Source: Reichenbachiella versicolor (GTDB lineage Bacteria > Bacteroidota > Bacteroidia > Cytophagales > Cyclobacteriaceae). Taken from it: DNA of 64,000 bases. The DNA lies in assembly GCF_003171675.1 (NCBI RefSeq), contig NZ_QFZQ01000002.1, positions 124,001 to 188,000 on the forward strand, given 5' to 3'. Under the pieces are notes generated by a model. The model was not told the origin of the DNA. It saw only the letters and a program-made list of their open reading frames with translations, and did no database searches. The position numbers and the translations under genes are program-made. Positions within the stretch are counted from its first letter, which is position 1; each line of letters starts with the position of its first letter. This document shows, in pieces, positions 34,318-43,521 of this stretch.

Positions 34318-35307
34318 CTAGAGTCGAGACTCTAAAGGACGGACCATATATTGATTGAACAGCTTTTCAAAATATTCTTTTTTAATATCTCGACCAATAA
34401 AGACCAATTTACCAGTTCGATTTGTCATGTCTTCCCAAGGAGTACCATCCGTCGCGACAAAAGAACTATGAGCTGACTGTAGGATTACTCGATTGGGATA
34501 ATCTGGGATCGCTATAAAACCTTTAACCCGATATACTTGATCACGATAAAGATTCGCTATTCTGTTTAGTTCTAGCGTCAGGCTGTTCAAGTCAAGAGGA
34601 TATTGAAAACTAAGTGTGAAAGTCGTGATCTTATGACTGTTGTTGATTTCATGATTATGATTATGATCTTTCAGTGCCGCAGCTGCACCTGACTCTACAG
34701 TCCTTGGCTTTATGGTTCCTACTTCTAGCACTTGACTAATTGAAAACTTACCATGCTCTCCCTTCCAGACCTTGGCTAGAGGATTGATATAATCAATCGA
34801 TGATTCTACCTCTTTCAGTTCCTGAGGATTGACTAAGTCAGATTTATTGACCAAAATACAATCCGCCAATGCTATTTGCCTAAGAGCTTCCTCTGTCTCT
34901 TTTAGCCATATTTTCAGCTGACTTGCATCTACTAAGCAGACCACTTGTTGAAGATCAAAAAACCTTTCTACTTGCCTATCTTCTAGAAAAACCTGAACGA
35001 TCGAACTAGGGTCAGCGATGCCTGTAGTTTCGATGACCAATCGATCATATTGATCTCTATTTTTAGACGCTTCATACAAAATATCCAATAGGCCATCAGA
35101 CAATGAACAACATAGACACCCTGCGCTCAACTCTATCACTTCTTCTACTCCATCCATGACTAGTCCTCCGTCAACATTCGTCTCTCCACACTCATTTTCT
35201 ACTACCAAAATGCGCTCTGGCAAACGCTCTTTGATGAAATGATTAAGGAATGTTGTCTTACCACTTCCTAAGAAGCCTGTAATAATATGTACTGGTATTC
35301 TGCTCAT
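34318..35307 (-). CDS. COG0523 / CobW-type GTPase metallochaperone
   Basis: A 329-residue G3E GTPase with all motifs: Walker A GFLGSGKTT (11-19), CLCC metal motif (64-67), IETTGIADP and NKSD (154-157). A His-rich linker DHNHNH (214-219) precedes the CobW_C domain, another metal-binding feature. It is unlinked to the zinc island by 16 kb and stands alone, adjacent to the cassette region. Family members deliver zinc or cobalt; metal identity is not determinable here. Confidence 0.9.
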   Translation of the reverse strand: MSRIPVHIITGFLGSGKTTFLNHFIKERLPERILVVENECGETNVDGGLVMDGVEEVIELSAGCLCCSLSDGLLDILYEASKNRDQYDRLVIETTGIADPSSIVQVFLEDRQVERFFDLQQVVCLVDASQLKIWLKETEEALRQIALADCILVNKSDLVNPQELKEVESSIDYINPLAKVWKGEHGKFSISQVLEVGTIKPRTVESGAAAALKDHNHNHEINNSHKITTFTLSFQYPLDLNSLTLELNRIANLYRDQVYRVKGFIAIPDYPNRVILQSAHSSFVATDGTPWEDMTNRTGKLVFIGRDIKKEYFEKLFNQYMVRPLESRL

Positions 35308-35518
35308 TACGCTACTTTGCTATCACTAGAATGAATGAAACTCCCCTACCCAAACGGGTACCAGAGATTTTTGATAGTTAATTTAAAAATCAAACATTCA
35401 AAGATAGATAAGTATCGATCCTAACTACGAGAAGAACATCATCCATTGGAATCAAAGTGGGAATGAAATTGAGCTTAAATCAATTGTGATTAACTATAAA
35501 AGGCGTTTTCTCTTGAAA

Positions 35519-35546
35519 AGTTACTTGATTAGGTTATCAAGTAACT
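35519..35546 (-). terminator. Intrinsic terminator downstream of the acyltransferase gene
   Basis: AGTTACTTGAT and ATCAAGTAACT form a perfect 11-bp stem with a 6-nt loop, followed on the minus strand by TTTTC. It lies 22 bp beyond the stop of the PlsC-like gene. The remaining sequence to 35307 shows nothing else. Confidence 0.75.
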
Positions 35547-35568
35547 CTTTCGAGGTTTTGATAAACAA

Positions 35569-36321
35569 TTAAGAGGCCTGATTAAGTTGGTACTTTATTA
35601 ATTCCTCTAGTTCTACGACTAATTCTTTCACTTCTCTACCTTTCGGATCAATTGGGCTCAAGGCAGTATAGTTAAGCTTTGTACCAAAGGTCAACGGAAA
35701 GCCTTTATTGGGCATTAGTTTATGATTTCCGTCTATGACCAATGGAACAATCACGGCACTAGGAGCCATTTTAAGTAAAGCATCTAATCCCCCTTCTTTG
35801 AATCGTCTCACCTCTCCCGTTTTACTACGAGTTCCTTCCGGAAAAATACTAGCGCAAGTGGATTCAATTTCTATTCGCCTGCCAAGTTTTAATATTTCAG
35901 TAATGGCCTGTCTAGAATTCTTACGATCTATCAATGCCGATCCTCCGTGTCTTAGGTTGTATGAAATACTAGGAATTCCTTTTCCTAGTTCTTGCTTGGA
36001 AACAAACTTTGGAGTGAACTTGCGAAAGCCCCATACTATGGGAGATATATCGAAGTGATTTTGATGATTGGAAACGATGATGAATGGCTTATCACTCGGT
36101 AACTGATCAAAGCCTTTAAATTTAATCTTGGCTCCCAAGATGGTCAGTCCATAAAGCAGCATTGCATTCAATATATCTACTGCCTTTTTTCTAGTCTTAT
36201 CCGTCCTACCAAATGACTTACATATCACCTGAATAGGATGAAAAATCACTAGGAGCAGCCCAAAGTATAACCAAAAGACAGGAGTCAATAGATAACTTAA
36301 AAATTTTCGAATTGGATGCAT
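35569..36321 (-). CDS. 1-acylglycerol-3-phosphate acyltransferase (PlsC family)
   Basis: A 250-residue membrane-associated acyltransferase. An N-terminal membrane segment (about 8-30) precedes the catalytic NHQNHFD (NHx4D) and the FPEGTRSKTG phosphate-binding motif, with VPLVIDG later. These enzymes acylate lysophosphatidic acid in phospholipid synthesis. The ATG at 36321 is chosen; the frame extends to a TTG at 36345. It is a single-gene unit with its own terminator. Confidence 0.9.
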   Translation of the reverse strand: MHPIRKFLSYLLTPVFWLYFGLLLVIFHPIQVICKSFGRTDKTRKKAVDILNAMLLYGLTILGAKIKFKGFDQLPSDKPFIIVSNHQNHFDISPIVWGFRKFTPKFVSKQELGKGIPSISYNLRHGGSALIDRKNSRQAITEILKLGRRIEIESTCASIFPEGTRSKTGEVRRFKEGGLDALLKMAPSAVIVPLVIDGNHKLMPNKGFPLTFGTKLNYTALSPIDPKGREVKELVVELEELIKYQLNQAS

Positions 36322-36544
36322 AGGAATGATGTGATAGTAATCCAATGCAAATTGAACAGAAACTAAATGAGGTAAATTGCTTCAAATTAGTTGGATATAT
36401 GATTTTAGTCAAAGCTCATTCTAACCTTAGCCGGATAGTAATTTTTATTGAGAGAAAAGTCTTAAACTTTGATTGAGCCAATAGTCCGTAAGCCTATTTG
36501 ATCATATCATTTCTCAAATCAATAATGTTTATTACTTTCATTCT

Positions 36545-39355
36545 GTGAGACTTTTCATTCGAATACTTAAGGGCCTATTAAAGCTGGCCTTACTCCCTTT
36601 GATTCTACTGGCATCCTTCGAGTTTGGGCTTAGATACATTTTTCATGACCTATTGTTAAATGAGTTCCAGTCCCAGATTGAGGATCAATTACAAGGTGAG
36701 ATTTCCTTCTCAGATATAGATATTACTACTATCACTAATTTTCCTTTGGCTACAGTAGCCATTGATTCTATGTCTCTCAAAGATGCCAACCATGAATTGT
36801 TGCAAGTGAATCACCTGTCTGTAAAATTGGATCTCAATAAACTGTATCAAGAGACTTTTCCTGTAGAGGAGGTAGACTTATCAGGAGTCGTACTCTACCT
36901 TCCTATAGATTCTACTGGTCAACTACTCACCATAGAATCCACAAAAAAAGAATCTCCTAAGCCATCTGGGTATCCTGAGATAGAAATTCCTCTAATTAAT
37001 ATCAGTGATTTATCGGTTGTCATTGAAAACAAATTTGATAGCAGTAAAATAGAAATGACGCTAGATAGTGGAATATTCGAACAACACTCTACGCATGATT
37101 ATTTCCAGCTTGAAGGAGGTGCTTTTATGACAGTAGACACTCGAACGAGTTCATTCAATATGGATCAACATAATCCAAGGCTTCAGCTATTAGCAATGCT
37201 AAAAAATGCAGAACCAGAAGATTCGATTCAGTCTCCATATATAACCATCAACTTTGGTATCGAAGAGGTAATCAGCTCATCTGTTACAACCAACAAAATT
37301 GACAGTGTGAAACTCAAAGGGTATTACTCCAATGGGGTCAACCGAAACGCTAGTTCCAGCAGAGCGGTAATTGAATATGGCAAATTCAACTATAACCAGA
37401 GCTATTTCGACTTTTCCGGTCAATACATCAATTTCAATAATCCATTTATCGTACTGGATTTAAAGTCAGATATTCATCTCACAGACTTGAAAGAATTACT
37501 TGATCTAGATGAAATAGAAATGACCGGTGACATTAGCCTCGAAACTAACATAAAAGGTGATTTGGAAACGCTAGACCAAGGACTTAAGTCTGCTGATGAA
37601 ATTTCTGATGCTTCATTCGTACTAAATGATGTTAATTACATAGATCGAAATTCAGATTTGGCAATAAAGCACCTGAATGGTAAAGCTTCATTGAAAGAGG
37701 CTTATCTAAATATCCAGCATATCAACGGAATGTATAACCAAACCTCATTTTCTTCTAAAGGAACCTTGGATAATATCTTACCCCTCTTAGGTTATTCAAA
37801 AGGGAGAAATACAATAGCCAACCTTAATATATATGCAAAGGACTTGGTAATACCTAAAACAGAACCTGAGACCGAATCAAAACCTAATTCGATTAACCAA
37901 TCTTTTCTTCCAAAATACTTAGAACTCAATATTGACTTCGCGTCCAACCGAATAATATATGACTCATTATCGGTATCAAACGTAGATATATCCTTATTTG
38001 CTAGTAAAGATTCTATCAACGTATCTAACGCTTCTTGCAATTTCGAAGACGGAAAAGTTACCCTAAATGCCAGTAGTCAAATTATCGATAATGAAATAGT
38101 CAATAAGGTTGATGTAACGGCTGACCTACCTTACATCGATGTGAATAAATACTTAACCTTACAAAACGACTCTTCTGAATCTAAGACCTCATCAAGTACC
38201 AATAATCACTTGGAATTGGTCTCTGATATTAAAGTAGGTAAATTGAAGTACAACAATATTGAGTTAGACAAACTCCACTTAAAAGGCCAACTCGATGACA
38301 CCTTATTTCATGCCAGCGTTTTAGGGTTTGAATTCCCTTTTGGACGAATTCAATCATCACTGAGTGTTGACTTATCTGATTCCATATATGTAGTGAAAGG
38401 AGCATCTACAGCCCGATTGAAGAGATTTAATATCGATTCGATCAAAGCTTATTACAACCAAATGGACTTTGGTAAAAAAGAGCCAAAAGATAATTCTGCT
38501 AGTACTGACAACTCATTACTCATAGAAAAATACACTTTGAATTTTTCTACTCCAGAAGCAACTTATGAGGACTACAGCCTCCAGAGCTTATCCTCTACAC
38601 TTACTATTCGAGACAATGATCTTAGAATCCATAGAGCCAAATTCGACCTTCTTGATGGTACGTTCAAACTCAATGGAGATATCAACTATGATGAACAAAA
38701 ACACATGCATCTAGTCTGCAATGTAAACGCCAAAGAACTTTCATTGAGCGAAGTCATATCAAAATTCGGAACGGATGATCAGGAACTATTTGGCAAGGAA
38801 CATTTCAAAGGTGAAATGGATCTTGATGGGATTATTGTTTTGGATTATGATGAAAGGCTGGATCATCAAGAAGAAAATATGATTGGCAACTTTGATATAT
38901 CACTTAGGGACGGACAAGTAATTAATTATGCCCCTATTTCTGAATCCATGAAGTTCATCAAGCAAGAGAATCTAGAAATAGTCTACTTGGCCAATCCGAG
39001 TTTCAAAGTCCTATTTCAGAACGAAGAACTAGTCATCCCTACAACTATTTTCAAAACTAGTCTCGCTAACATCGAACTATCAGGATATCATACTGGAGCT
39101 ATTGACTACCGATACGATCTCATGATAAGTATCAAAGACCTTCTCTTAAAATCGCAGGAGAAAAAGCTAAAAGAAGTAAAAAGTGATAGTGCAACGTTTG
39201 GAAGACTAAAACACTACCTAGCAGTAGAAACCACCAATGACAGTATGGAAGTGTTTTCAATAAAGAAAAAACATTATGAACAACGCCTTTCTCTACTTCA
39301 AGAAAGAGAATCACAAGTAGACTCTACGCTCAACTTAAGAAAAGCCTCCCTCTAA
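36545..39355 (+). CDS. AsmA-like outer-membrane biogenesis protein
   Basis: A 936-residue protein with a short cytosolic N-terminus, one membrane helix (about 8-32) and a very long beta-rich periplasmic region with an AsmA-family end (GEMDLDGIIVLDYDER, LRDGQVINYAPISES, YRYDLMISIKDLLL). AsmA/TamB-like proteins are thought to be bridges carrying phospholipid to the outer membrane. It starts with GTG at 36545, directly at the hydrophobic N-terminus. Neighbouring the PlsC-like gene on the other strand, it fits an envelope-lipid theme. Confidence 0.82.
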   Translation: MRLFIRILKGLLKLALLPLILLASFEFGLRYIFHDLLLNEFQSQIEDQLQGEISFSDIDITTITNFPLATVAIDSMSLKDANHELLQVNHLSVKLDLNKLYQETFPVEEVDLSGVVLYLPIDSTGQLLTIESTKKESPKPSGYPEIEIPLINISDLSVVIENKFDSSKIEMTLDSGIFEQHSTHDYFQLEGGAFMTVDTRTSSFNMDQHNPRLQLLAMLKNAEPEDSIQSPYITINFGIEEVISSSVTTNKIDSVKLKGYYSNGVNRNASSSRAVIEYGKFNYNQSYFDFSGQYINFNNPFIVLDLKSDIHLTDLKELLDLDEIEMTGDISLETNIKGDLETLDQGLKSADEISDASFVLNDVNYIDRNSDLAIKHLNGKASLKEAYLNIQHINGMYNQTSFSSKGTLDNILPLLGYSKGRNTIANLNIYAKDLVIPKTEPETESKPNSINQSFLPKYLELNIDFASNRIIYDSLSVSNVDISLFASKDSINVSNASCNFEDGKVTLNASSQIIDNEIVNKVDVTADLPYIDVNKYLTLQNDSSESKTSSSTNNHLELVSDIKVGKLKYNNIELDKLHLKGQLDDTLFHASVLGFEFPFGRIQSSLSVDLSDSIYVVKGASTARLKRFNIDSIKAYYNQMDFGKKEPKDNSASTDNSLLIEKYTLNFSTPEATYEDYSLQSLSSTLTIRDNDLRIHRAKFDLLDGTFKLNGDINYDEQKHMHLVCNVNAKELSLSEVISKFGTDDQELFGKEHFKGEMDLDGIIVLDYDERLDHQEENMIGNFDISLRDGQVINYAPISESMKFIKQENLEIVYLANPSFKVLFQNEELVIPTTIFKTSLANIELSGYHTGAIDYRYDLMISIKDLLLKSQEKKLKEVKSDSATFGRLKHYLAVETTNDSMEVFSIKKKHYEQRLSLLQERESQVDSTLNLRKASL

Positions 39356-39618
39356 GTATTCCAAAGTAATCAACTAAAGATAAAATCTATTGCTCTTTGT
39401 TTAAAGCAAACGAGTATTGCTTTATGAATTCATCCTAAATCTTATGTTATAAATCATATTACATATTCATACCTGCTGATCTTCTGCATCTAAGTGCCTA
39501 AAACCTTTTATTTTGAAGCAAAATGATAATCTTTGTGTCGCTTAACGAATTATGAACCGTGCAGAGCACAATCATTTTAATCCATGGTAAACCTGCACAT
39601 GAAAATATTACAATCGAA

Positions 39619-40683
39619 ATGAAATTTAAGCCAGGAGTTTTATCAGGAGAAGAGGTAACTGAGTTGTTGAACTACGCTAATGAAAACAACTTCGCTCTTC
39701 CTGCAGCAAATGTAATCGGAACTAGCTCTGTCAACTCAGTAATCGAAACTGCAAGAGATTTAGAATCGCCAATTATGGTTCAATTCTCAAACGGTGGGGC
39801 GGTATTCAATGCAGGTAAAGGTCTTTCAAACGAAGGTCAAAAAGCGGCTATAGCAGGAGCTGTATCTGGTGCATATCACGTGCATGCAATGGCAGAAGCA
39901 TACGGAGTTACTGTTATTTTGAACACTGACCACTGTGCAAAAAAATTATTGCCTTGGATAGATGGTATGCTAGACGCTGGAGAAGAGTTCTTCGCTAGAA
40001 CTGGCAGATCCCTATTCAGTTCTCACATGATTGATCTTTCTGAAGAACCAATCGAAGAAAACATTGAAACTTGTAAAAAGTATCTTGAGAGAATGTCTAA
40101 AATGGGCATGACTCTTGAAATTGAGCTTGGTATCACAGGTGGTGAAGAGGATGGAGTAGATAACTCTGATGTAGATGAGTCTAAATTATATACTCAACCT
40201 GAAGAAGTAGCATATGCTTACGAAGAGCTTAGCAAAGTATCACATAGATTCACAATTGCTGCTGCTTTTGGTAATGTTCATGGTGTTTATAAGCCTGGTA
40301 ACGTAAAGCTTACTCCAAAAATCTTGAAAAACTCTCAGGATTACATCCAAGAGAAATACGGAACTAAGCCAAATCCAGTAAACTTTGTATTCCACGGTGG
40401 ATCTGGATCATCTACTGAAGAAATCAGAGAGGCTATAGAGTACGGTGCAGTGAAAATGAATATTGATACTGACTTACAGTGGGCATACTGGGATGGAATC
40501 AGAAACTATTACGCTGAAAAGAAAGACTACTTACAAGGTCAAATCGGTAACCCTGAGGGAGCTGATGCACCTAATAAGAAAGTATACGATCCAAGAGTTT
40601 GGACAAGAGAGGCTGAGAAATCTTTTGTTGCAAGACTTAAGAAATCTTGTGAAGATTTGAATAATGTAGGAACTAATAAATAA
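39619..40683 (+). CDS. fbaA: Class II fructose-bisphosphate aldolase
   Basis: A 354-residue zinc aldolase of glycolysis/gluconeogenesis, very close to the E. coli FbaA pattern: NNFALPAANVIGTSSVNSV, the zinc ligands in NTDHCAKKLLPWIDG and NVHGVY, FVFHGGSGS and VKMNIDTDLQWA. The ATG at 39619 (MKFKPGVLSG) fits homologues; an upstream GTG at 39559 adds 20 unconserved residues. A terminator follows. It is a stand-alone gene, and codon use is biased as expected for a highly expressed protein. Confidence 0.95.
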   Translation: MKFKPGVLSGEEVTELLNYANENNFALPAANVIGTSSVNSVIETARDLESPIMVQFSNGGAVFNAGKGLSNEGQKAAIAGAVSGAYHVHAMAEAYGVTVILNTDHCAKKLLPWIDGMLDAGEEFFARTGRSLFSSHMIDLSEEPIEENIETCKKYLERMSKMGMTLEIELGITGGEEDGVDNSDVDESKLYTQPEEVAYAYEELSKVSHRFTIAAAFGNVHGVYKPGNVKLTPKILKNSQDYIQEKYGTKPNPVNFVFHGGSGSSTEEIREAIEYGAVKMNIDTDLQWAYWDGIRNYYAEKKDYLQGQIGNPEGADAPNKKVYDPRVWTREAEKSFVARLKKSCEDLNNVGTNK

Positions 40684-40704
40684 TAGTTTCCTTTTATGAT
40701 ATTG

Positions 40705-40736
40705 AAGGGTTTCGAGAGATCGGAACCCTTTTTTTA
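40705..40736 (+). terminator. Rho-independent terminator of fbaA
   Basis: AAGGGTTTCG pairs with CGGAACCCTT, with one mismatch, and is followed by a run of seven T. It lies 22 bp after the stop. Confidence 0.85.
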
Positions 40737-40745
40737 TATTTATTC

Positions 40746-41798
40746 TTAGATAACAGCGCTGTCCAAAATCTTCAGTTCTTGCTTATCAGTGTCAATACTA
40801 GCCTCAATTCCCATCGGAAGTGTAACATTATCAGCAATGTGACCAATAGGCAATCCATATATTACAGGAATACCCAGTTTGCTAAACCTATCAAATAGTA
40901 CAGCTTTTAAAGTAGCATGCTCGAGATAGCTTGGGTCTTTGGATTTGATTTCACAACCACTAAATACTCCAAGTACAATTCCAGCTGCATTATCAAACTT
41001 CTTAGCATTTAATAATTGAGTAATCATTCGATCAATTCGATAGGTATCCTCTCCTATTTCTTCAATAAAAACCACCTTACCTGAAAAGTCAATATCGTAG
41101 GGTGTACCTACTAGTGAACACATCAAACTTAAATTACCTCCAACCAAAGGTCCCAATCCAAATCCAGAAGTGATTGTATGATAGGTATATTCTGTACTTT
41201 GAAGACGATCCCATGACTTAGGACGACTGACTTTAAATGATTTCTTTCCTTTTCTTACTATCGATTCAAATGAATCTTTAGTAAACGATGAAAAATCCGA
41301 GCTAGCAACTGGTCCATGAAACGTCACCAAACCTGTTTTGTTTTGAATGGCATAATGTAATGCAGTAACATCACTAAAACCACAAAACACTTTAGGGTTA
41401 CTTTTAATCAGATCATAATTAAGAGATTCCAATAGACGACCAGTTCCATAACCACCTCTTCCACAAATGATTCCATCAATATCTGGATCTTCAAACATGC
41501 TATGGATATCTTCTATTCTTTGTTGATCACTTCCTGCTAAAAAACCATTCTTTATATTCAAATTTGAAGAGAGCTTAACTTGATAGCCTAGATTGTCTAA
41601 GTTTTTCAAAGCTTTATCAAAGAGGTTTTTTGACATTGGGCTAGCAGGAGTTATCATACCTACCTGAGCGCCTTTTTTCAACTTAGCGGGTTTGATTAGA
41701 GGCTGATCAGATATTTTGGTAGCATTTGCATTTCCTATGTAAAATGAAGCTCCAGCAGAAGCTAGTATTGTTTTGGATATAAACGAGCGTCTCTTCAT
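40746..41798 (-). CDS. S66-family LD-carboxypeptidase, Tat-exported
   Basis: A 350-residue peptidase with an N-terminal KRRSFISKTILASAGASF that looks like a Tat signal. The S66 nucleophile is Ser142 in CGFSDVTALHYA, with upstream GRGGYGTGRLL; the Glu-His parts of the triad are in VFIEEIGEDTYRIDRM and LPIGHIAD. S66 enzymes remove the terminal D-Ala from muropeptide tetrapeptides during peptidoglycan recycling. Family members are normally cytoplasmic, so the exported form is notable. Convergent with fbaA. Confidence 0.88.
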   Translation of the reverse strand: MKRRSFISKTILASAGASFYIGNANATKISDQPLIKPAKLKKGAQVGMITPASPMSKNLFDKALKNLDNLGYQVKLSSNLNIKNGFLAGSDQQRIEDIHSMFEDPDIDGIICGRGGYGTGRLLESLNYDLIKSNPKVFCGFSDVTALHYAIQNKTGLVTFHGPVASSDFSSFTKDSFESIVRKGKKSFKVSRPKSWDRLQSTEYTYHTITSGFGLGPLVGGNLSLMCSLVGTPYDIDFSGKVVFIEEIGEDTYRIDRMITQLLNAKKFDNAAGIVLGVFSGCEIKSKDPSYLEHATLKAVLFDRFSKLGIPVIYGLPIGHIADNVTLPMGIEASIDTDKQELKILDSAVI

Positions 41799-41895
41799 AG
41801 TTCGAAATTACAAGAGAAAATAATAAACCTAAGCTTCAAATAGCAATGATTGCGTCGAATTATATATATCAAAAACCTCTAAATAGCTTTAAATT

Positions 41896-42733
41896 CTAAC
41901 CAGCCTTAGTTTTAATATGTACATCTCGCTGCGGAAAAGGAATTTCAATATTATTCTTCTGAAATGCCTTATATATTCCTAGCCTTATTTCACTTTTAAT
42001 ATTCTCTATTTCCCACATCCCAAGACTCCAAAAGTGTACTTCAAGGTCTAAAGAACTATTACAAAAATCAACGAACCGAGTAAAAGGCTTTGGATCATTA
42101 ACTACTTTCTCACTTTGCTGAGCAACTTCGAGTATAATCTTTTCAGCGAGTTCAATATTCGAACCATAAGCTACTCCTACCGATACATTAAATCTTGTTG
42201 GTTTACGATTATGAGTCCAGTTTATAACATTGTCACTTACCAGTTTGGAGTTAGGAACTATGATAATAATACCTTCTCGAGCGAGTAATGACTTCACTTG
42301 TACGCATGTTGATCTCTGTGATTTTCCCCACAAGACCGTCTATTTCGATTATATCTCCAACGCTTACGGTACCCTCAAATAGAAGTAGAAATCCTGAAAC
42401 TAAATCATTGAACTGTTGCTGAATACCAAGCCCCAACCCCACCAAAAGTGCAGCAGAACCTGCCAGCAATAAGGTAACGTGAACTCCTACTAACTCGAAC
42501 CCATAAATAATTGCTGCTATAATTACTATGTACTTGGCAAGCTGATAAAAGGCTAATGCTCTTCCCGAATCCATAGCCGACAACTCTATCTGTCGTTTAA
42601 TTATTCGTTTCATCAAAAATAAGATGAAACGAGTCCCTACAAGAAGTGCTACTAGCGCTAGAATATGGTAGACCATAATCTGTAGGCCGCCAATATGAAG
42701 TAACTTAAAATGGAAGAAATCTTGTAAGGTCAT
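41896..42733 (-). pseudogene. Small-conductance mechanosensitive channel (MscS), frameshifted
   Basis: Two overlapping frames together make one MscS. The first frame (42733 to 42251, 160 residues) has three membrane segments and the pore helix GLGLGIQQQFNDLVSGFLL, then GTVSVGDIIEIDGLVGKITEI and TSEVITR before it goes off-family. The second (41896-42333) resumes with REGIIIIVPNSKLVSDNVINW and the C-terminal vestibule. The break falls at a tandem duplication of CGAG (42278-42285): removing one copy restores TSEVITREGIIIIVPN. It is either a young pseudogene, a phase-variable locus or a sequencing artefact. Confidence 0.87.
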
Positions 42734-42751
42734 TGGTACTGTCTTAGAGTA

Positions 42752-43132
42752 TTATTCCTTTTTCTCGAAACCTAAGGAAACAGAATTCACACAATATCTC
42801 AACCCCGTTGGCTCTGGCCCATCAGTAAATACGTGACCAAGATGACCTCCACAGTTAGTACACAGTATCTCTGTTCTAGTCATACCATGAGAGGTATCCA
42901 GTACATTAGTAATTTTAGACTTCTCAGTAGGTTGGTAGAAACTCGGCCATCCACACCCTGAATCAAACTTATGATCGGACTCGAATAGTTTTTCTCCACA
43001 ACCTGCACAGACATATTGTCCTTCTTCTTTATGGCTATTGTATTCTCCAGTAAACGGTCTCTCGGTACCTTTTTGCCTTAGTACTCTATACTGTTCTGGA
43101 GTTAGTTTTTCTTTCCACTCTTGCTCTGTCAT
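42752..43132 (-). CDS. msrB: Peptide methionine-(R)-S-oxide reductase MsrB
   Basis: A 126-residue enzyme repairing oxidised methionine. Zinc-binding CxxC pairs are CAGC and CTNC; the substrate region is [10 protein letters not shown] and the catalytic Cys lies in RYCVNSVSL near the C-terminus. No signal peptide, so cytoplasmic. The ATG at 43132 is preferred to a TTG four codons upstream. It is close to the small membrane protein gene upstream (about 15 bp) and to the mscS remnant downstream, probably one minus-strand operon. Confidence 0.95.
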   Translation of the reverse strand: MTEQEWKEKLTPEQYRVLRQKGTERPFTGEYNSHKEEGQYVCAGCGEKLFESDHKFDSGCGWPSFYQPTEKSKITNVLDTSHGMTRTEILCTNCGGHLGHVFTDGPEPTGLRYCVNSVSLGFEKKE

Positions 43133-43147
43133 AATTATATTCAATTT

Positions 43148-43519
43148 TTAACTGTAGAAACTTTCTTTCTTCTTTCTAAGGAATAACTGTCTAAAAGAAT
43201 TTCCTGTAAAAGCTCCTAATCCACCTGCAAAGGCTCCAATAATACCAGACAACAATACCAACATGTTAGTATCATCCATCATCAGCAACTCAGCAACTTT
43301 TACTGAAAGAACAGACTCAGTCTCCACATCTATCTTCCATGCCATAATTAGCCAAAGTAGACCTACTCCCAAGAAACCGCTAAGAAATGCGTTGATATTA
43401 TTACTCGGAAATACAAAAGCTATAGCTGCTGCCATCAATATCAAAGACCACCAAGGTGTGTACATAGAAAAGACAAAACCTAAAGTAGACATTAATAATA
43501 GTTTAAGTATAAATAGCAT
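43148..43519 (-). CDS. Small membrane protein of unknown function
   Basis: A 123-residue protein with four predicted membrane helices: two near the N-terminus, FLSGFLGVGLLWLIMAW and VLLSGIIGAFAGGLGAF, and a basic tail. No family assigned. It begins 2 bp after the stop of the penicillin acylase gene and precedes msrB by 15 bp. Confidence 0.7.
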   Translation of the reverse strand: MLFILKLLLMSTLGFVFSMYTPWWSLILMAAAIAFVFPSNNINAFLSGFLGVGLLWLIMAWKIDVETESVLSVKVAELLMMDDTNMLVLLSGIIGAFAGGLGAFTGNSFRQLFLRKKKESFYS

Positions 43520-43521
43520 AA

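Noticed and set aside
41896-42733. Two separate membrane-protein genes
   Set aside because: The frames are consecutive parts of one MscS domain joined at a 4-bp duplication.
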